A stretch of DNA of 64,000 bases, taken from the NCBI RefSeq assembly GCF_004363295.1, contig NZ_SNYQ01000002.1, forward strand, positions 123,402 to 187,401. The letters are read 5' to 3'. The position numbers and the translations under genes were made by a program. The stretch comes from Mesocricetibacter intestinalis. Its GTDB lineage: Bacteria; Pseudomonadota; Gammaproteobacteria; Enterobacterales; Pasteurellaceae. Every line of letters begins with the position of its first letter. Positions within the stretch are counted from its first letter, which is position 1. Shown here piece after piece: positions 31,170 through 40,866 of this stretch. The notes below the pieces were generated by a model. It searched no databases. It was not told where the DNA came from and saw only the letters and a list, made by a program, of their open reading frames with translations.

Positions 31170-33071
31170 TTAAGCTTGTTGCGACCGTCCGGCCGAATAT
31201 TTCATATAAATCAGTGCAAACAGCGCGGCGATAAGCAGCACCCCTTGCGGAATTAAGGTTTCCATATAAGGATAAATGCCGAGCCAGGAGATCTCCGGAA
31301 CGCCTGCCACCAAGGTGGGTTCGAATAATTTTCCTTCGATTAGCTCCAGCACGCTCTTACCGGCAAATACAAAGGCCATGAGGTACATAAAGCAACCGGT
31401 AAACATAAAGAAAGGTTTAAGCGGTAATCTGACGACCGTATAGCGCATAATCAGATAGCAGATTGCCAGAATAATAACCCCGGCGACAAAACCGCCCAGC
31501 AAATATAAATAACTGACCGCCGTCGAAGCGTCGCCGATCAGCGCATAGTAGAAGAGTACGGTTTCGGCCCCTTCGCGATATACCGCCAAAAAGCTGGTCA
31601 GCCAGAGTCCGATAAGAGAACCGGTGGAAAGTGCGGCGGAAAGTTTGCCTTCCAGGTAGCGTTTCCAGTTTTGCGCCTCTACTTTGGACAGCAACCAGTA
31701 ACTCATCATAAACAACATCACTACCGCAATTATCATCGTGAACCCTTCCAGCAGTTCGCGACTGGCGCCGGAATTGGAGAAGATTAATTGGAAGATTATT
31801 GCCGTTACCAGGCTGGCGGCCAAGGCGACATAAACGGACTGACGAATTACCGGCAGTTTATCCTGATGATTATTTTTTACCATATAGGCGATAATGGCGG
31901 CGACAATCAGTAAGGCTTCTAAGCCTTCGCGCAGAATTATCAGCAAGCTGTAGAGGAACATACTCCAGTCGCTTTGGTTTTCTTCCTGTAGCATGGTTAC
32001 CGCCTGCGCCAGTCCCTGATTTAATCCCTCCGCCTGTTGCTGGAGCTTTTCTTCACCCTGATTTGCTTTGATTAAACCGACCAGCTGAGTAAAGTAACCT
32101 TCCAATTTGGTTTTAAAGGCGGCATCACGGGAGCCGATTTTATTTTCCATCCCGGAACTTTCAAATACGTCGAAATAGGTGTCCTGCACCGCCAGCATGG
32201 CTTTCTTGCCTTCTCCCTCGGTATAGAGCTTAATTGCCTGCTGAATGCGTTGATTAATTTCAGCACTGATTTTCTGCCAGTCCTGTGCCGGTTGATTTTC
32301 TGCGGCGGCAGGTTGAGCGCTCTGAACCTGTTGTTCTTCACGGGTAGTAGGCAGTTGCGGTAGTTGTTCTTCGATATCTTGCAATAATACGGTGATCTGA
32401 TAACCGAGAATATTGATCTGATCCGGCTGCTCGCTGAGTTTGATCAAATCATAAAATTGCTGATTAATGGCGGCGGAAGCGCTGGCCGAACGGTTCAGGC
32501 GGATAGACATTTCCATTTCGGAGTTTTTATAGCCGTCATATTGCGCCTGCTGAATCAGCTTCTTAGCCGCAGCAAAATCCTGTTGCTGGTAAGCGCTGAT
32601 GGCTTCGGCCAATAAATCGTCGATAATTTTAAAATTTTGTTGCCAGTAGGGGGCGATATCTTCATTTTCATAAGCGCCGTGTTGTCCTTCCGCAGTGAGC
32701 TGATGACCATCGCCCAAGGTCGGTAGCACTTGCTGTAAATCTGCTTTTAACTGATCGATTCTGTGCTGAACTTCGGCAAGGGGCTTCTGTTCGCCGATCA
32801 TCTTACGAATTTCGCCGAAAGCGGCTTCCATCTGATAACTTTTCTGGGCGGAAAAGTTTATCCGGATCGGCCCTTCCAGGTTTTCAAATACTTCGAAATA
32901 AGCCATTTGCACTTCGGTACGGGCATCATCGATATTATTTTGTTGATAGAGAGAAGCGGTTTTATCCAGACGGTTTTCGATATCCTGAACCCAGGTTTGG
33001 TAATCATTGGCGAAAGCGGAATGGAAAAAGAAAATTGATAAAAACAGAAAAAAATAACGAGCAAGCTGCAT
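31170..33071 (-). CDS. fetM: FTR1-family iron permease with periplasmic domain (FetM-like)
   Basis: 633 residues. A signal peptide and a long helical periplasmic region with repeated segments (AYFEVFE near 57, and DTYFDVFESSGME near 297) precede seven membrane helices. Both FTR1 iron motifs REXXE are intact: REGLE (381-385) and REGAE (499-503). FTR1 proteins carry iron across the inner membrane, often coupled to redox change. First gene of an eight-gene operon on the minus strand, so it sets the function of the whole unit: Fe2+/Fe3+ uptake. I could not identify a convincing Fur box upstream. Confidence 0.93.
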   Translation of the reverse strand: MQLARYFFLFLSIFFFHSAFANDYQTWVQDIENRLDKTASLYQQNNIDDARTEVQMAYFEVFENLEGPIRINFSAQKSYQMEAAFGEIRKMIGEQKPLAEVQHRIDQLKADLQQVLPTLGDGHQLTAEGQHGAYENEDIAPYWQQNFKIIDDLLAEAISAYQQQDFAAAKKLIQQAQYDGYKNSEMEMSIRLNRSASASAAINQQFYDLIKLSEQPDQINILGYQITVLLQDIEEQLPQLPTTREEQQVQSAQPAAAENQPAQDWQKISAEINQRIQQAIKLYTEGEGKKAMLAVQDTYFDVFESSGMENKIGSRDAAFKTKLEGYFTQLVGLIKANQGEEKLQQQAEGLNQGLAQAVTMLQEENQSDWSMFLYSLLIILREGLEALLIVAAIIAYMVKNNHQDKLPVIRQSVYVALAASLVTAIIFQLIFSNSGASRELLEGFTMIIAVVMLFMMSYWLLSKVEAQNWKRYLEGKLSAALSTGSLIGLWLTSFLAVYREGAETVLFYYALIGDASTAVSYLYLLGGFVAGVIILAICYLIMRYTVVRLPLKPFFMFTGCFMYLMAFVFAGKSVLELIEGKLFEPTLVAGVPEISWLGIYPYMETLIPQGVLLIAALFALIYMKYSAGRSQQA

Positions 33072-33252
33072 AATTCACCAGATAAAAATAAAAGCTATTT
33101 TCATTTGGCTGATTATTATGCGCTTATTGTTTTGGAAATCAAGATTAATCATGGTGAATTCTGACCTATCTCAAATATTCAGTAGATTTATCTTAAATTC
33201 CATTAATTTACCGAGCATTATTTGGGATTAAAGGCGAAAAACTCAAAAAATT

Positions 33253-33268
33253 TGTGCGCTATATCACA
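33253..33268 (+). promoter_or_regulatory. CRP binding site upstream of a candidate small RNA
   Basis: TGTGCGCTATATCACA, with flanking symmetry TTTGTG...CACAAA; one mismatch to the CRP consensus TGTGA-N6-TCACA. Its centre lies about 61 bp upstream of the predicted start of the small RNA, the class I position. Confidence 0.65.
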
Positions 33269-33285
33269 AAACGAAAAACATCTCT

Positions 33286-33314
33286 TTGCGTCTTAAAAAA
33301 GATTTTATTATGCT
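33286..33314 (+). promoter_or_regulatory. Promoter of candidate small RNA
   Basis: -35 TTGCGT (33286-33291), 17-bp spacer, -10 TATGCT (33309-33314). Start expected near 33321. Confidence 0.6.
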
Positions 33315-33320
33315 AACCGG

Positions 33321-33399
33321 CAATAAGAACGAGTGCTATCTAAATAGCCTGAATATTTTGCTTTCCGAGTAGTGCCTTCATCAAGAAGGCACTTTTTTT
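33321..33399 (+). ncRNA. Candidate trans-acting small RNA, CRP-dependent
   Basis: About 79 nt with no reading frame. It has a 5' hairpin (GCTAT, loop CTAA, ATAGC; 33335-33348), an unpaired U-rich stretch (CTGAATATTTTGCTTTCCG) of the kind bound by Hfq, and a strong terminator. A promoter and a CRP site are correctly spaced upstream. The piece CTGAATATTTTGC recalls the 3' part of Spot 42 RNA, also CRP-controlled, but the rest differs, so I do not name it. It lies alone between the iron operon and pta. Confidence 0.55.
33371..33399 (+). terminator. Rho-independent terminator of the candidate small RNA
   Basis: AGTGCCTTC and GAAGGCACT arms, loop ATCAA, then a run of seven T. No protein gene precedes it on this strand. 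Confidence 0.92.
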
Positions 33400-33768
33400 A
33401 TGTCTGTAATTTACCTGCGGAGGTTATCACCTCAATGAGAATTAACCGCAAGTTCGCAACTTGATAAGGGGAGAGGGCATAGGCCGTACAAGGCGGTTAA
33501 AACAGGCAATCTTGCCGGCGTATTCTAATTCCGGCTTATTCCGTACTTGTTAATACCAAGTGTTTTCGATAAGGCCTAATACAAGGTTTTGTCGTATAAC
33601 AGCTAGGTGCCTTGTAATCTTCTCAATAACAAAAGTGAAAATCGCTATTCTTTATTGATTAAGCTTATATCGGCGCTAAAGCAGGATTTTTGTATTTTCC
33701 GTACCATTAATATCGCTTGCTTATTTTAGCTGGGGTCTGTTTAGACTTTGAAAAAGAGGAAATTAAAA
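33400..33768. other. Intergenic region between the small RNA and pta
   Basis: About 370 bases with no gene, RNA or operator that I can support. Confidence 0.4.
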
Positions 33769-33804
33769 AACCGCACTTTGAAGCAGAAAGTGCGGTTGTT
33801 TTTT
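33769..33804. terminator. Inverted USS pair, bidirectional terminator after pta
   Basis: AACCGCACTTT (33769-33779) and AAAGTGCGGTT (33787-33797) with a 7-base loop; A-run on the left and GTTTTTTTT on the right. Both arms are complete uptake cores. It ends the pta transcript from the minus strand. Confidence 0.85.
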
Positions 33805-33837
33805 TAGCGAGTTTTTTCGTAATGAAAAAACTTAAGC

Positions 33838-35976
33838 TTAGTTCTGGGTTGCCTGAATTGCGGTAAGGGCAATGGTATACACGATATCATCAACCAATGC
33901 GCCGCGGGACAGGTCGTTCACCGGTTTGCGCATACCCTGCAGCATAGGTCCGATGGAAACCAGATCGGCGGAACGCTGTACCGCTTTATAAGTGGTGTTA
34001 CCCGTATTCAGATCCGGGAATACGAATACGGTAGCACGGCCGGCCACTTTGGAGTTCGGTGCTTTAGAACGAGCTACGTCTTCCATTACCGCCGCATCAT
34101 ATTGCAATGGACCGTCGATAAGTAAGTCAGGACGTTTTTCCTGTGCGATACGGGTCGCTTCTTTCACTTTTTCCACATCGGCGCCGGAACCTGAAGTACC
34201 GGTTGAGTAGGAAATCATGGCTACGCGCGGTTCGATACCGAAGGCTTTAGCGGAATCCGCAGATTGAATAGCGATTTCAGCCAGCTGTTCCGCATTCGGA
34301 TCCGGATTCACCGCACAGTCGCCGTATACCAATACCTGATCCGGCAACAGCATAAAGAAAATGGAAGATACGATGGAGCTGCCCGGAGCGGTTTTAATAA
34401 TTTGCATCGGCGGGCGAATGGTATTCGCCGTGGTATGTACCGCACCGGATACCAAACCGTCCACTTCATCGGCTTCCAGCATCATGGTACCTAATACTAC
34501 GGTATCTTCCAGTTGTTCGCGTGCGGCTTTTTCCGTCATTCCTTTATTTTTACGTAATTCGACCAGACGATCGACGTAATTTTCACGGACGCTGGCAGGA
34601 TCTATTACGGTGATGCCCGCACCCAAGGTAACGCCCTGAGCTTCCGCCACCAGTTTAACGTTTTTCGGATCCGCCAGTAATACGCATTCCGCAATACCGC
34701 GTTCGGCACAGAGCGCAGCGGCTTTGATGGTACGCGGCTCATCACCTTCCGGCAGAACGATACGTTTTTTCGCCTGACGCGCTAATTCGGTCAGCTGGAA
34801 GCGGAAGGCCGGCGGAGATAAACGACGGGAACGGGAAGAAGCGGCAACCAGCGAATTAATGAAGTCCGCATCAAACTGACTGCTGGTATATTGTTTAATA
34901 TTTTCAATGCGCTCTTTATCATCGACCGGCACTTCAAGATTGAAGCTCTGCAGGGTCAATGCGGTTTGCCAGGTATTGCCTTCGATTCGGAAAATCGGTA
35001 AACGGGTGTTTTCGAAAATACGCTGGCAGAGTTTTTTCACCTGTCCGTCGACTTTATAACCGCCGGTTAACAGGATACCGCCGATTTCAATACCGTTTGC
35101 CGCCGCTAATGTTGCCGCTACCAATACTTCAGGACGGTCGGCGGAAACCACCAACAGGCTGCCGGTACGGAAATGTTCAAGCATATTCGGCAGGGTTCTG
35201 GCACAGAACGTAATACTGCGAATACGGCGGTTCATATCACCTTCGTTCAGAATTGCCGCACCCAGATGTTTAACGATATCTATAACACGGGTAGCGATTA
35301 ATTCCGGCGACCAAGGGATACAGGCCAATACTTTAATCGGGCTTTTTTCGAACAGTTTATAAACTTCGCCGACATTATTGCGGCTGTGCTGATAGGAATC
35401 GAAAATTTCGGTCAGATCCGGACGGGTACGACCGGATTCGTCAACAGGGGCGTTAAATTTATTAACCACGACCCCGAGTAAATTCGGGTTGGCTTTGCCG
35501 CCGAAAGAGGCTGCCGCCGCTTCGATACGTTCTTTTAATTGGGCCGGAGTTTCTGTGGCAGGTGCGGATACCAAAATAATTTCCGCATCAAGCGCCTGAG
35601 CGATTTCATAGTTAATGCTGTTGGCATAAGAATTTTTACGGGTCGGGATCAGACCTTCCACCACAATAATTTCATTGTTTTTAGATAATTGCTGATGGTG
35701 TTCGACGATTTTCTCCAGTAAAACGTCGGTTTGATTCTGACCGATTAGGGTTTCCGCCACACTCAGCATAAAAGGCTCCGCCGTTTCGATGGAGGTGCTG
35801 GTACGGATAATTGAAGTGGTGCGGTCTAATTTATCTTCGCCCGAACTCGGCTGCGAAATAGGTTTCATAAAACCGATTTTTGCGCCTTTTTCTTCCAGAG
35901 AGCGGATAAGACCCAGGCTGATGCTGGTTAATCCGACGCCTGCGCTGATTGGAATAAGGATAATTGTACGTGACAT
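33838..35976 (-). CDS. pta: Phosphate acetyltransferase
   Basis: Converts acetyl-CoA and phosphate to acetyl phosphate, the first step of fermentative acetate formation. 712 residues: an N-terminal P-loop-like/BioD-type domain, a DRTGG domain (near 220-330), and the catalytic PTA domain from about 390 ([33 protein letters not shown]). Long enterobacterial form. It follows ackA, in the same operon, after 67 bp. Confidence 0.97.
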   Translation of the reverse strand: MSRTIILIPISAGVGLTSISLGLIRSLEEKGAKIGFMKPISQPSSGEDKLDRTTSIIRTSTSIETAEPFMLSVAETLIGQNQTDVLLEKIVEHHQQLSKNNEIIVVEGLIPTRKNSYANSINYEIAQALDAEIILVSAPATETPAQLKERIEAAAASFGGKANPNLLGVVVNKFNAPVDESGRTRPDLTEIFDSYQHSRNNVGEVYKLFEKSPIKVLACIPWSPELIATRVIDIVKHLGAAILNEGDMNRRIRSITFCARTLPNMLEHFRTGSLLVVSADRPEVLVAATLAAANGIEIGGILLTGGYKVDGQVKKLCQRIFENTRLPIFRIEGNTWQTALTLQSFNLEVPVDDKERIENIKQYTSSQFDADFINSLVAASSRSRRLSPPAFRFQLTELARQAKKRIVLPEGDEPRTIKAAALCAERGIAECVLLADPKNVKLVAEAQGVTLGAGITVIDPASVRENYVDRLVELRKNKGMTEKAAREQLEDTVVLGTMMLEADEVDGLVSGAVHTTANTIRPPMQIIKTAPGSSIVSSIFFMLLPDQVLVYGDCAVNPDPNAEQLAEIAIQSADSAKAFGIEPRVAMISYSTGTSGSGADVEKVKEATRIAQEKRPDLLIDGPLQYDAAVMEDVARSKAPNSKVAGRATVFVFPDLNTGNTTYKAVQRSADLVSIGPMLQGMRKPVNDLSRGALVDDIVYTIALTAIQATQN

Positions 35977-36043
35977 AATAAACCTTAGTTAGTTGTTAAT
36001 ATAAAAAGAAACTGCCGAAACAGTTCGGCAGTCTGTGATGAGA

Positions 36044-37249
36044 TTAACGGATACAAAGACGCGCGGTATCCTGGGCGATTACCAATTCTTCATTGGTCGG
36101 GATAACCATCGCGATAGGTGTATTGTCCGCCGAGATCACGCCTTCGTTACCGAAACGGGCGGCAAGGTTTTTCTCGCTGTCCAGACGATAGCCGAATAAT
36201 TTCAAGTGGCCTAAAGTGATTTCGCGTACATGAGCGGAGTTTTCACCGATACCGCCGGTAAAGACGATAGCGTCCAAACGTTCGCCAATCACCGCCATAT
36301 AGGAACCGATGTATTTGGCTAAACGGTAGCAGTAAACGTCTAATGCGCGTTTGGCCGGCACTTCGGTTTCGTAATTTTCTTCCGCATAGCGGCAGTCGCT
36401 GGTAACTTCGGTTAAACCTAACAGACCGGATTTTTTAGTTAAGGTGGTGTTGATTTCTTCCACTGACATACCCAGAGTATCGTGCATATAGAATACGATA
36501 GCCGGATCGATATCACCGCAACGGGTACCCATTACTAAGCCTTCCAACGGGGTTAAGCCCATTGAAGTATCGATACATTCGCCATGGCGGATTGCGGCAA
36601 CGGAACCGCCGTTACCCAGGTGGCAGGTAATAACATTGATTTTATCTTCGGCAACGCCCAGACGTTTGGCCGCTTCACGGCTGACGTAATAATGGCTGGT
36701 ACCGTGCGCACCGTAGCGACGGACGCCGTGTTCTTTGTATAAAGAATAAGGAAGCGCGTATAAATAAGCTTCTTCCGGCATGGTTTGATGGAACGCGGTA
36801 TCGAATACCACTACGTTTTTATCTTTTAATTCCGGGAAAATACGGAAAGCTTCTTTGATCCCGATTAAATGCGCCGGGTTATGCAGAGGCGCGAATTGAA
36901 TAGCTTCTTCAATACCTTTTACAACTTCATCGGTAATTACCACTGAAGAAGTGAATTTTTCTCCGCCGTGAACGATGCGATGGCCGATGGCCGCAATGGA
37001 GTTCTTGAGTTCGGTATCCAGAGATAAAATATTATTCACCATAAAGTTTAAGGCTTCAGTGTGCGCAGCACCCGCACCTAACTCCGCCTGCCCTTTTTCA
37101 CCATGTAATTTCCATTTGATACGCGCTTCAGGCAGGTAAAAGGCTTCTGCCAGACCGGACAGTTTTTCTTCACCGGAAACAGGGTCCAGGATAGCGAATT
37201 TTAATGAGGAACTACCGCAGTTTAGAATAAGGACTAGTTTTTGAGACAT
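36044..37249 (-). CDS. ackA: Acetate kinase
   Basis: Forms acetate and ATP from acetyl phosphate and ADP. 401 residues with the ASKHA signatures [14 protein letters not shown] at the start, [11 protein letters not shown] and [19 protein letters not shown], and FTGGIGENS. First gene of ackA-pta, divergent from yfbV as in E. coli. Confidence 0.98.
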   Translation of the reverse strand: MSQKLVLILNCGSSSLKFAILDPVSGEEKLSGLAEAFYLPEARIKWKLHGEKGQAELGAGAAHTEALNFMVNNILSLDTELKNSIAAIGHRIVHGGEKFTSSVVITDEVVKGIEEAIQFAPLHNPAHLIGIKEAFRIFPELKDKNVVVFDTAFHQTMPEEAYLYALPYSLYKEHGVRRYGAHGTSHYYVSREAAKRLGVAEDKINVITCHLGNGGSVAAIRHGECIDTSMGLTPLEGLVMGTRCGDIDPAIVFYMHDTLGMSVEEINTTLTKKSGLLGLTEVTSDCRYAEENYETEVPAKRALDVYCYRLAKYIGSYMAVIGERLDAIVFTGGIGENSAHVREITLGHLKLFGYRLDSEKNLAARFGNEGVISADNTPIAMVIPTNEELVIAQDTARLCIR

Positions 37250-37518
37250 AAATAACCTATCTTTCAGATTGAAGTTAAAAGGGCGCCCGGTTAAAAAATA
37301 AACGGACGGCTATAATTAAAGTAACGCTTGCATAGAATACACTGTTCATCACATAAAATAAATTACGCAACCGATAAAAATCTTATAATAATCAAAAAAA
37401 GTTTAATTTTTAAATATTTTTTATAAAATAACCTCTGTGCTTTGTACCCTTTGCACAATCATATTATGATGCGGGAATAAAGACGAATTTCGGATAAAGT
37501 GCAAAATAAAGGAGTGAA

Positions 37519-37962
37519 ATGGGATTTATAAAAACCTTAAAACAGGGGCAACATTATGCGGACAGTTGGCCGCAGCAGCCCAAACTGGCGATGATTTTTC
37601 CGGAAAATAGAATAATTCGCGCTACGCGCTTTGCCTGTAAATTTATGCCTTTTATCGCAGTATTTTCCATTGTTTGGCAGCAGTTTTCCGCTAAATCGGA
37701 TCCGGCGGCATTAGCCATTGCGGTACTTACTGCGCTGTTGGCGCTCTGTATTCCCCTACAGGGGCTGTACTGGTTGGGGAAACGTGCGGCAACCCCCTTA
37801 CCATCGCAAAGTGCGCTGCATTTCGCTCGAATTTATCAGCGCTTGCAAAAACTTGAGGTTAGTTTGGAACCTGCACCTGAAAAGCCTACTTATCAGCAGT
37901 TGGCGGAGATGCTGAGTAAAGCGGAGCGCCATCTGCAAGCGGATTTTTGGGAAGAGTTATAA
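37519..37962 (+). CDS. yfbV: YfbV family (UPF0208) inner-membrane protein
   Basis: 147 residues with two membrane segments (FMPFIAVFSIVW, and a second around ALLALCIPLQGLYWLG). Begins MGFIKTLKQGQHY, a family marker. Divergent from ackA-pta, the conserved position. In E. coli this family is linked to Ter macrodomain insulation; whether that holds here is unknown. Confidence 0.9.
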   Translation: MGFIKTLKQGQHYADSWPQQPKLAMIFPENRIIRATRFACKFMPFIAVFSIVWQQFSAKSDPAALAIAVLTALLALCIPLQGLYWLGKRAATPLPSQSALHFARIYQRLQKLEVSLEPAPEKPTYQQLAEMLSKAERHLQADFWEEL

Positions 37963-38043
37963 TCTCGACAGGATTTTCCCAATCCCTAACCCGTTTTCCT
38001 TGGGGGAATGGTGCCGACCTATTTTGTTTGTGTAATTTATGTT

Positions 38044-38059
38044 ACGCAAACGTTTTCAT
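38044..38059 (+). promoter_or_regulatory. PurR operator upstream of cvpA-purF
   Basis: ACGCAAACGTTTTCAT is a near-consensus PurR box. It lies about 70 bp before cvpA and overlaps the likely -35 region (TAGAAT at 38077-38082 is a possible -10). The E. coli cvpA-purF operon is controlled in the same way by PurR with hypoxanthine or guanine. Confidence 0.9.
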
Positions 38060-38126
38060 TTTGACGCAGTTTTGGGTAGAATAGTGCGGTCGAAAAATAA
38101 GATGTTTTTTATTCAGAGATTTTTTA

Positions 38127-38618
38127 ATGATTGATTATATTATCATCGCAGTTATTGTTTTTTCCGTATTGGTAAGTTTATTACGCGGTTTTGTACGCGA
38201 AGTCATGTCTCTGGCAAGTTGGGTGGTCGCTTTTATTGTAGCCAGTCAATTCTATCCTTATCTTGCCGATTTCTTAACCCAGATTGAATCCCTGTATATT
38301 CGCAACGGTACCGCCATTGTTATTCTGTTTATTCTCAGTTTAGTGGTGGGGGCGGTAGTCAATTATGTGGTCGGTCAGCTGGTGGATAAAACCGGGCTGA
38401 GCGGTACGGATCGGGTGCTGGGCGCCTGTTTCGGTTTTTTACGCGGTGTGCTGATAGTCGCGGCATTATTATTCTTTACCGACAGCTTCACTAATTTTAG
38501 CCAGAGCGAGTTGTGGAAAGAATCGAAGTTGATCCCTCATTTCGGTTTTATCGTCGAATGGTTTTTTCAGCAACTACAGGCAAATTCCAGTTTTTTAAAC
38601 TCAACCTTTAATCAATAA
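38127..38618 (+). CDS. cvpA: CvpA, inner-membrane protein
   Basis: 163 residues with four membrane segments. The start ([28 protein letters not shown]) and the [15 protein letters not shown] loop define the CvpA family, needed for colicin V production and envelope robustness in E. coli. 13 bp separate it from purF. Confidence 0.95.
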   Translation: MIDYIIIAVIVFSVLVSLLRGFVREVMSLASWVVAFIVASQFYPYLADFLTQIESLYIRNGTAIVILFILSLVVGAVVNYVVGQLVDKTGLSGTDRVLGACFGFLRGVLIVAALLFFTDSFTNFSQSELWKESKLIPHFGFIVEWFFQQLQANSSFLNSTFNQ

Positions 38619-38631
38619 GAGGACAGCACCC

Positions 38632-40143
38632 ATGTGTGGTATCGTCGGCATTGTTAGCCAAAATCCCGTTAATCAGTCAATTTATGATGCTTTGACCGTA
38701 TTACAGCATCGCGGACAGGATGCCGCCGGTATCGTCACCGTGGACGACGAAAGCTGTTTCCGCCTGCGTAAAGCAAACGGGCTGGTCAGCGATGTGTTTC
38801 AGCAGGTACATATGTTGCGCCTACAGGGAAATGCCGGTATCGGTCATGTTCGCTATCCTACGGCCGGGAGTTCCAGCGTATCGGAAGCGCAGCCGTTTTA
38901 TGTAAATTCTCCTTACGGTTTGGCATTGGTGCATAACGGCAATTTAACCAATTCCGAGGATTTAAAGGAAAAGTTATTCCGCTTGGCGCGCCGTCATGTT
39001 AATACCAATTCCGATTCCGAGGCCTTACTGAATATTCTGGCTTATTATCTGGATCATGTGCAGACGGAAAAACTTTCGCCGGAAGATATTTTCTATGCGA
39101 TTAAAAAGACCCATAAGGATATTCGCGGCGCCTACGCCTGCGTTGCAATGATTCTCGGCCATGGCCTGGTGGCGTTCCGCGATCCGAACGGAATCCGTCC
39201 GCTGGTACTGGGACAGCGTACGGAAAACGGGCATACCGAATATATGTTCGCTTCCGAAAGCATTGCCTTTGATGTGGCCGGTTTTGAATTTGTGCGCGAT
39301 ATTGCGCCGGGCGAAGCGGTATATGTAACCTTTGACGGAAAACTGTATAGCGAGCAATGTGCGGAGAATCCGAAGCTCTCTCCTTGTATTTTTGAATATG
39401 TATATTTCGCTCGACCGGATTCCACCATTGACGGTGTTTCCGTTTATGCGGCGCGGGTGCATATGGGGGAGCGTCTGGGGGAAAAAATCGCCCGCGAATG
39501 GGCGGATGCGGATATTGACGTAGTGATCCCCATTCCGGAAACCTCCAATGATATCGCCTTACGTATCGCCCATGTACTGAATAAACCTTATCGTCAGGGA
39601 TTTGTGAAGAACCGTTACGTAGGACGAACCTTTATTATGCCGGGGCAGACGCAGAGGGTGAGTGCGGTACGGCGCAAACTGAATACCATCGCCGCCGAAT
39701 TTAAAGGAAAAAACGTATTACTGGTGGACGACTCCATTGTACGAGGTACCACTTCCGAACAAATCGTAGATATGGCCAGAGCGGCGGGAGCGAAAAAAGT
39801 CTATTTCGCTTCGGCGGCGCCGGAAATTCGCTATCCTAACGTATACGGCATTGATATGCCCACCAGCCATGAACTGATTGCCTACGGACGTAATGTGGAG
39901 GAAATCGCCGCCTTAATCGGGGTGGATAAACTGATCTTCCAAGATCTGGAAGCACTGGAAGCTGCCGTACAGCAGGAAAACCCGAATATTCAACAATTCG
40001 ACGCTTCCGTCTTTACCGGGCAATATGTTACCGGCGATATTTCTCCCGCATATTTGGAGCAAATTGCCGAACAACGTAACGACAGCGCTAAGAAAAAGCG
40101 TGAAAAAGATGCTACCAATCTGGAAATTCACAACGAAAGATAG
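38632..40143 (+). CDS. purF: Amidophosphoribosyltransferase
   Basis: Transfers glutamine amide nitrogen to PRPP, the first committed step of purine synthesis. The 503-residue protein begins MCGIVGIV; Cys2 is the N-terminal nucleophile of the glutaminase domain. The phosphoribosyltransferase domain has the PRPP loop [14 protein letters not shown] (near 365). PurR box and cvpA upstream, terminator downstream. Confidence 0.98.
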   Translation: MCGIVGIVSQNPVNQSIYDALTVLQHRGQDAAGIVTVDDESCFRLRKANGLVSDVFQQVHMLRLQGNAGIGHVRYPTAGSSSVSEAQPFYVNSPYGLALVHNGNLTNSEDLKEKLFRLARRHVNTNSDSEALLNILAYYLDHVQTEKLSPEDIFYAIKKTHKDIRGAYACVAMILGHGLVAFRDPNGIRPLVLGQRTENGHTEYMFASESIAFDVAGFEFVRDIAPGEAVYVTFDGKLYSEQCAENPKLSPCIFEYVYFARPDSTIDGVSVYAARVHMGERLGEKIAREWADADIDVVIPIPETSNDIALRIAHVLNKPYRQGFVKNRYVGRTFIMPGQTQRVSAVRRKLNTIAAEFKGKNVLLVDDSIVRGTTSEQIVDMARAAGAKKVYFASAAPEIRYPNVYGIDMPTSHELIAYGRNVEEIAALIGVDKLIFQDLEALEAAVQQENPNIQQFDASVFTGQYVTGDISPAYLEQIAEQRNDSAKKKREKDATNLEIHNER

Positions 40144-40173
40144 TTTTTCCGCTGTATAAAAAATACTAAAAAA

Positions 40174-40206
40174 ACATACCGCTCTTTTCCGACGGTATGT
40201 TTTTTT
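40174..40206 (+). terminator. Rho-independent terminator after purF
   Basis: ACATACCG and CGGTATGT arms with an 11-base loop, followed by TTTTTT. Confidence 0.85.
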
Positions 40207-40232
40207 ATATCCGAAATTTTGCCTTCAGAAAA

Positions 40233-40397
40233 CTAATGCCGGTGTAAATCCTGTTCCCGGAGCGGCGGTTTTGGGGGCATTCTATCCTTGTTTTGCGCCC
40301 CTAGCGGTTGGCCGTGATGAAAATGCGACGGCAGGATACAGGAATTTAAACTGAGCAGCATAGCGGCGATAAGCAAGGGGAAAAAATATTTTTTCAT
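40233..40397 (-). CDS. Small predicted lipoprotein, 54 residues
   Basis: Minus-strand frame starting at ATG 40397 with AGGAG 7 bp upstream. The product starts MKKYFFPLLIAAMLLSLNSC, a lipoprotein signal peptide ending in an LNSC lipobox (Cys20). The mature part is about 34 residues and rich in His and Pro (SHFHHGQP near 24-31; RMPPKPP near 39-45; ends LHRH). His content suggests metal binding, but this is a guess. It lies alone between purF and dnaJ. I do not recognise a family. Confidence 0.7.
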   Translation of the reverse strand: MKKYFFPLLIAAMLLSLNSCILPSHFHHGQPLGAQNKDRMPPKPPLREQDLHRH

Positions 40398-40799
40398 AGA
40401 TTACTCCTGATTGGAATTTCAGAAACAGTTATAGCTCGGAAGGCTTAAGAAATGCTTAATTATCCTTTTTATCGGTAAAGGGAAAAAGTGCGGTATTTTT
40501 TGTAAAAGTTTTTATGGCATAGCAGAGGTTACATTGGTAACAGAGATAAATGGAATCAAAAACAAAAAGCGATGAGATTCTTGAATTATCATAAGGAGGG
40601 ATAAGGGGGATAAGAGTGATAATAAGAATAAGGGGAGTTGCTTATACGGAAAAACAAAATTTTACCCGCAAGGCAATATCGCCTAAATCAGAAGATAAAC
40701 TCAATCACCGAGGGAGGGAAAACCCGCCGATTTTGGTTGGAAAAAAGAGTAACGGAAAAGTTAGACTAATGTACACGGAATAAATATGCCAAATAAATT
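40398..40799. other. Intergenic region between small lipoprotein gene and dnaJ terminator
   Basis: About 400 bases. Holds a USS core (40496-40504) and a purine-rich tract around 40590-40640. No gene is supported. Confidence 0.4.
40496..40504 (+). repeat. DNA uptake sequence (Hin-type USS)
   Basis: AAGTGCGGT followed by ATTTTTT. Confidence 0.8.
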
Positions 40800-40820
40800 A
40801 AGCCCGTTAATAACGGGCTT
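40800..40820 (-). terminator. Hairpin terminator after dnaJ
   Basis: AAGCCCGTTA and TAACGGGCTT arms with a 1-base centre; on the minus strand followed by AATTTATTT. Lies 47 bp after the dnaJ stop. Confidence 0.75.
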
Positions 40821-40866
40821 AATATTAAGTTAAGTTTCCGCAGGAAATTGCGGAAAATCTAGAAGT

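Noticed and set aside
33072..33240. Fur box upstream of the iron permease gene
   Set aside because: AT-rich sequence gives partial hexamer matches, but none near the 19-bp Fur consensus; I could not support a site by eye.
33769..33797. Inverted repeat as possible IS or transposon end
   Set aside because: Both arms are exact uptake cores in a hairpin followed by T, a terminator known in this family; no transposase nearby.
40590..40640. G-rich tract as a possible G-quadruplex or small RNA
   Set aside because: Only about three runs of three or more G, no promoter or terminator around it.
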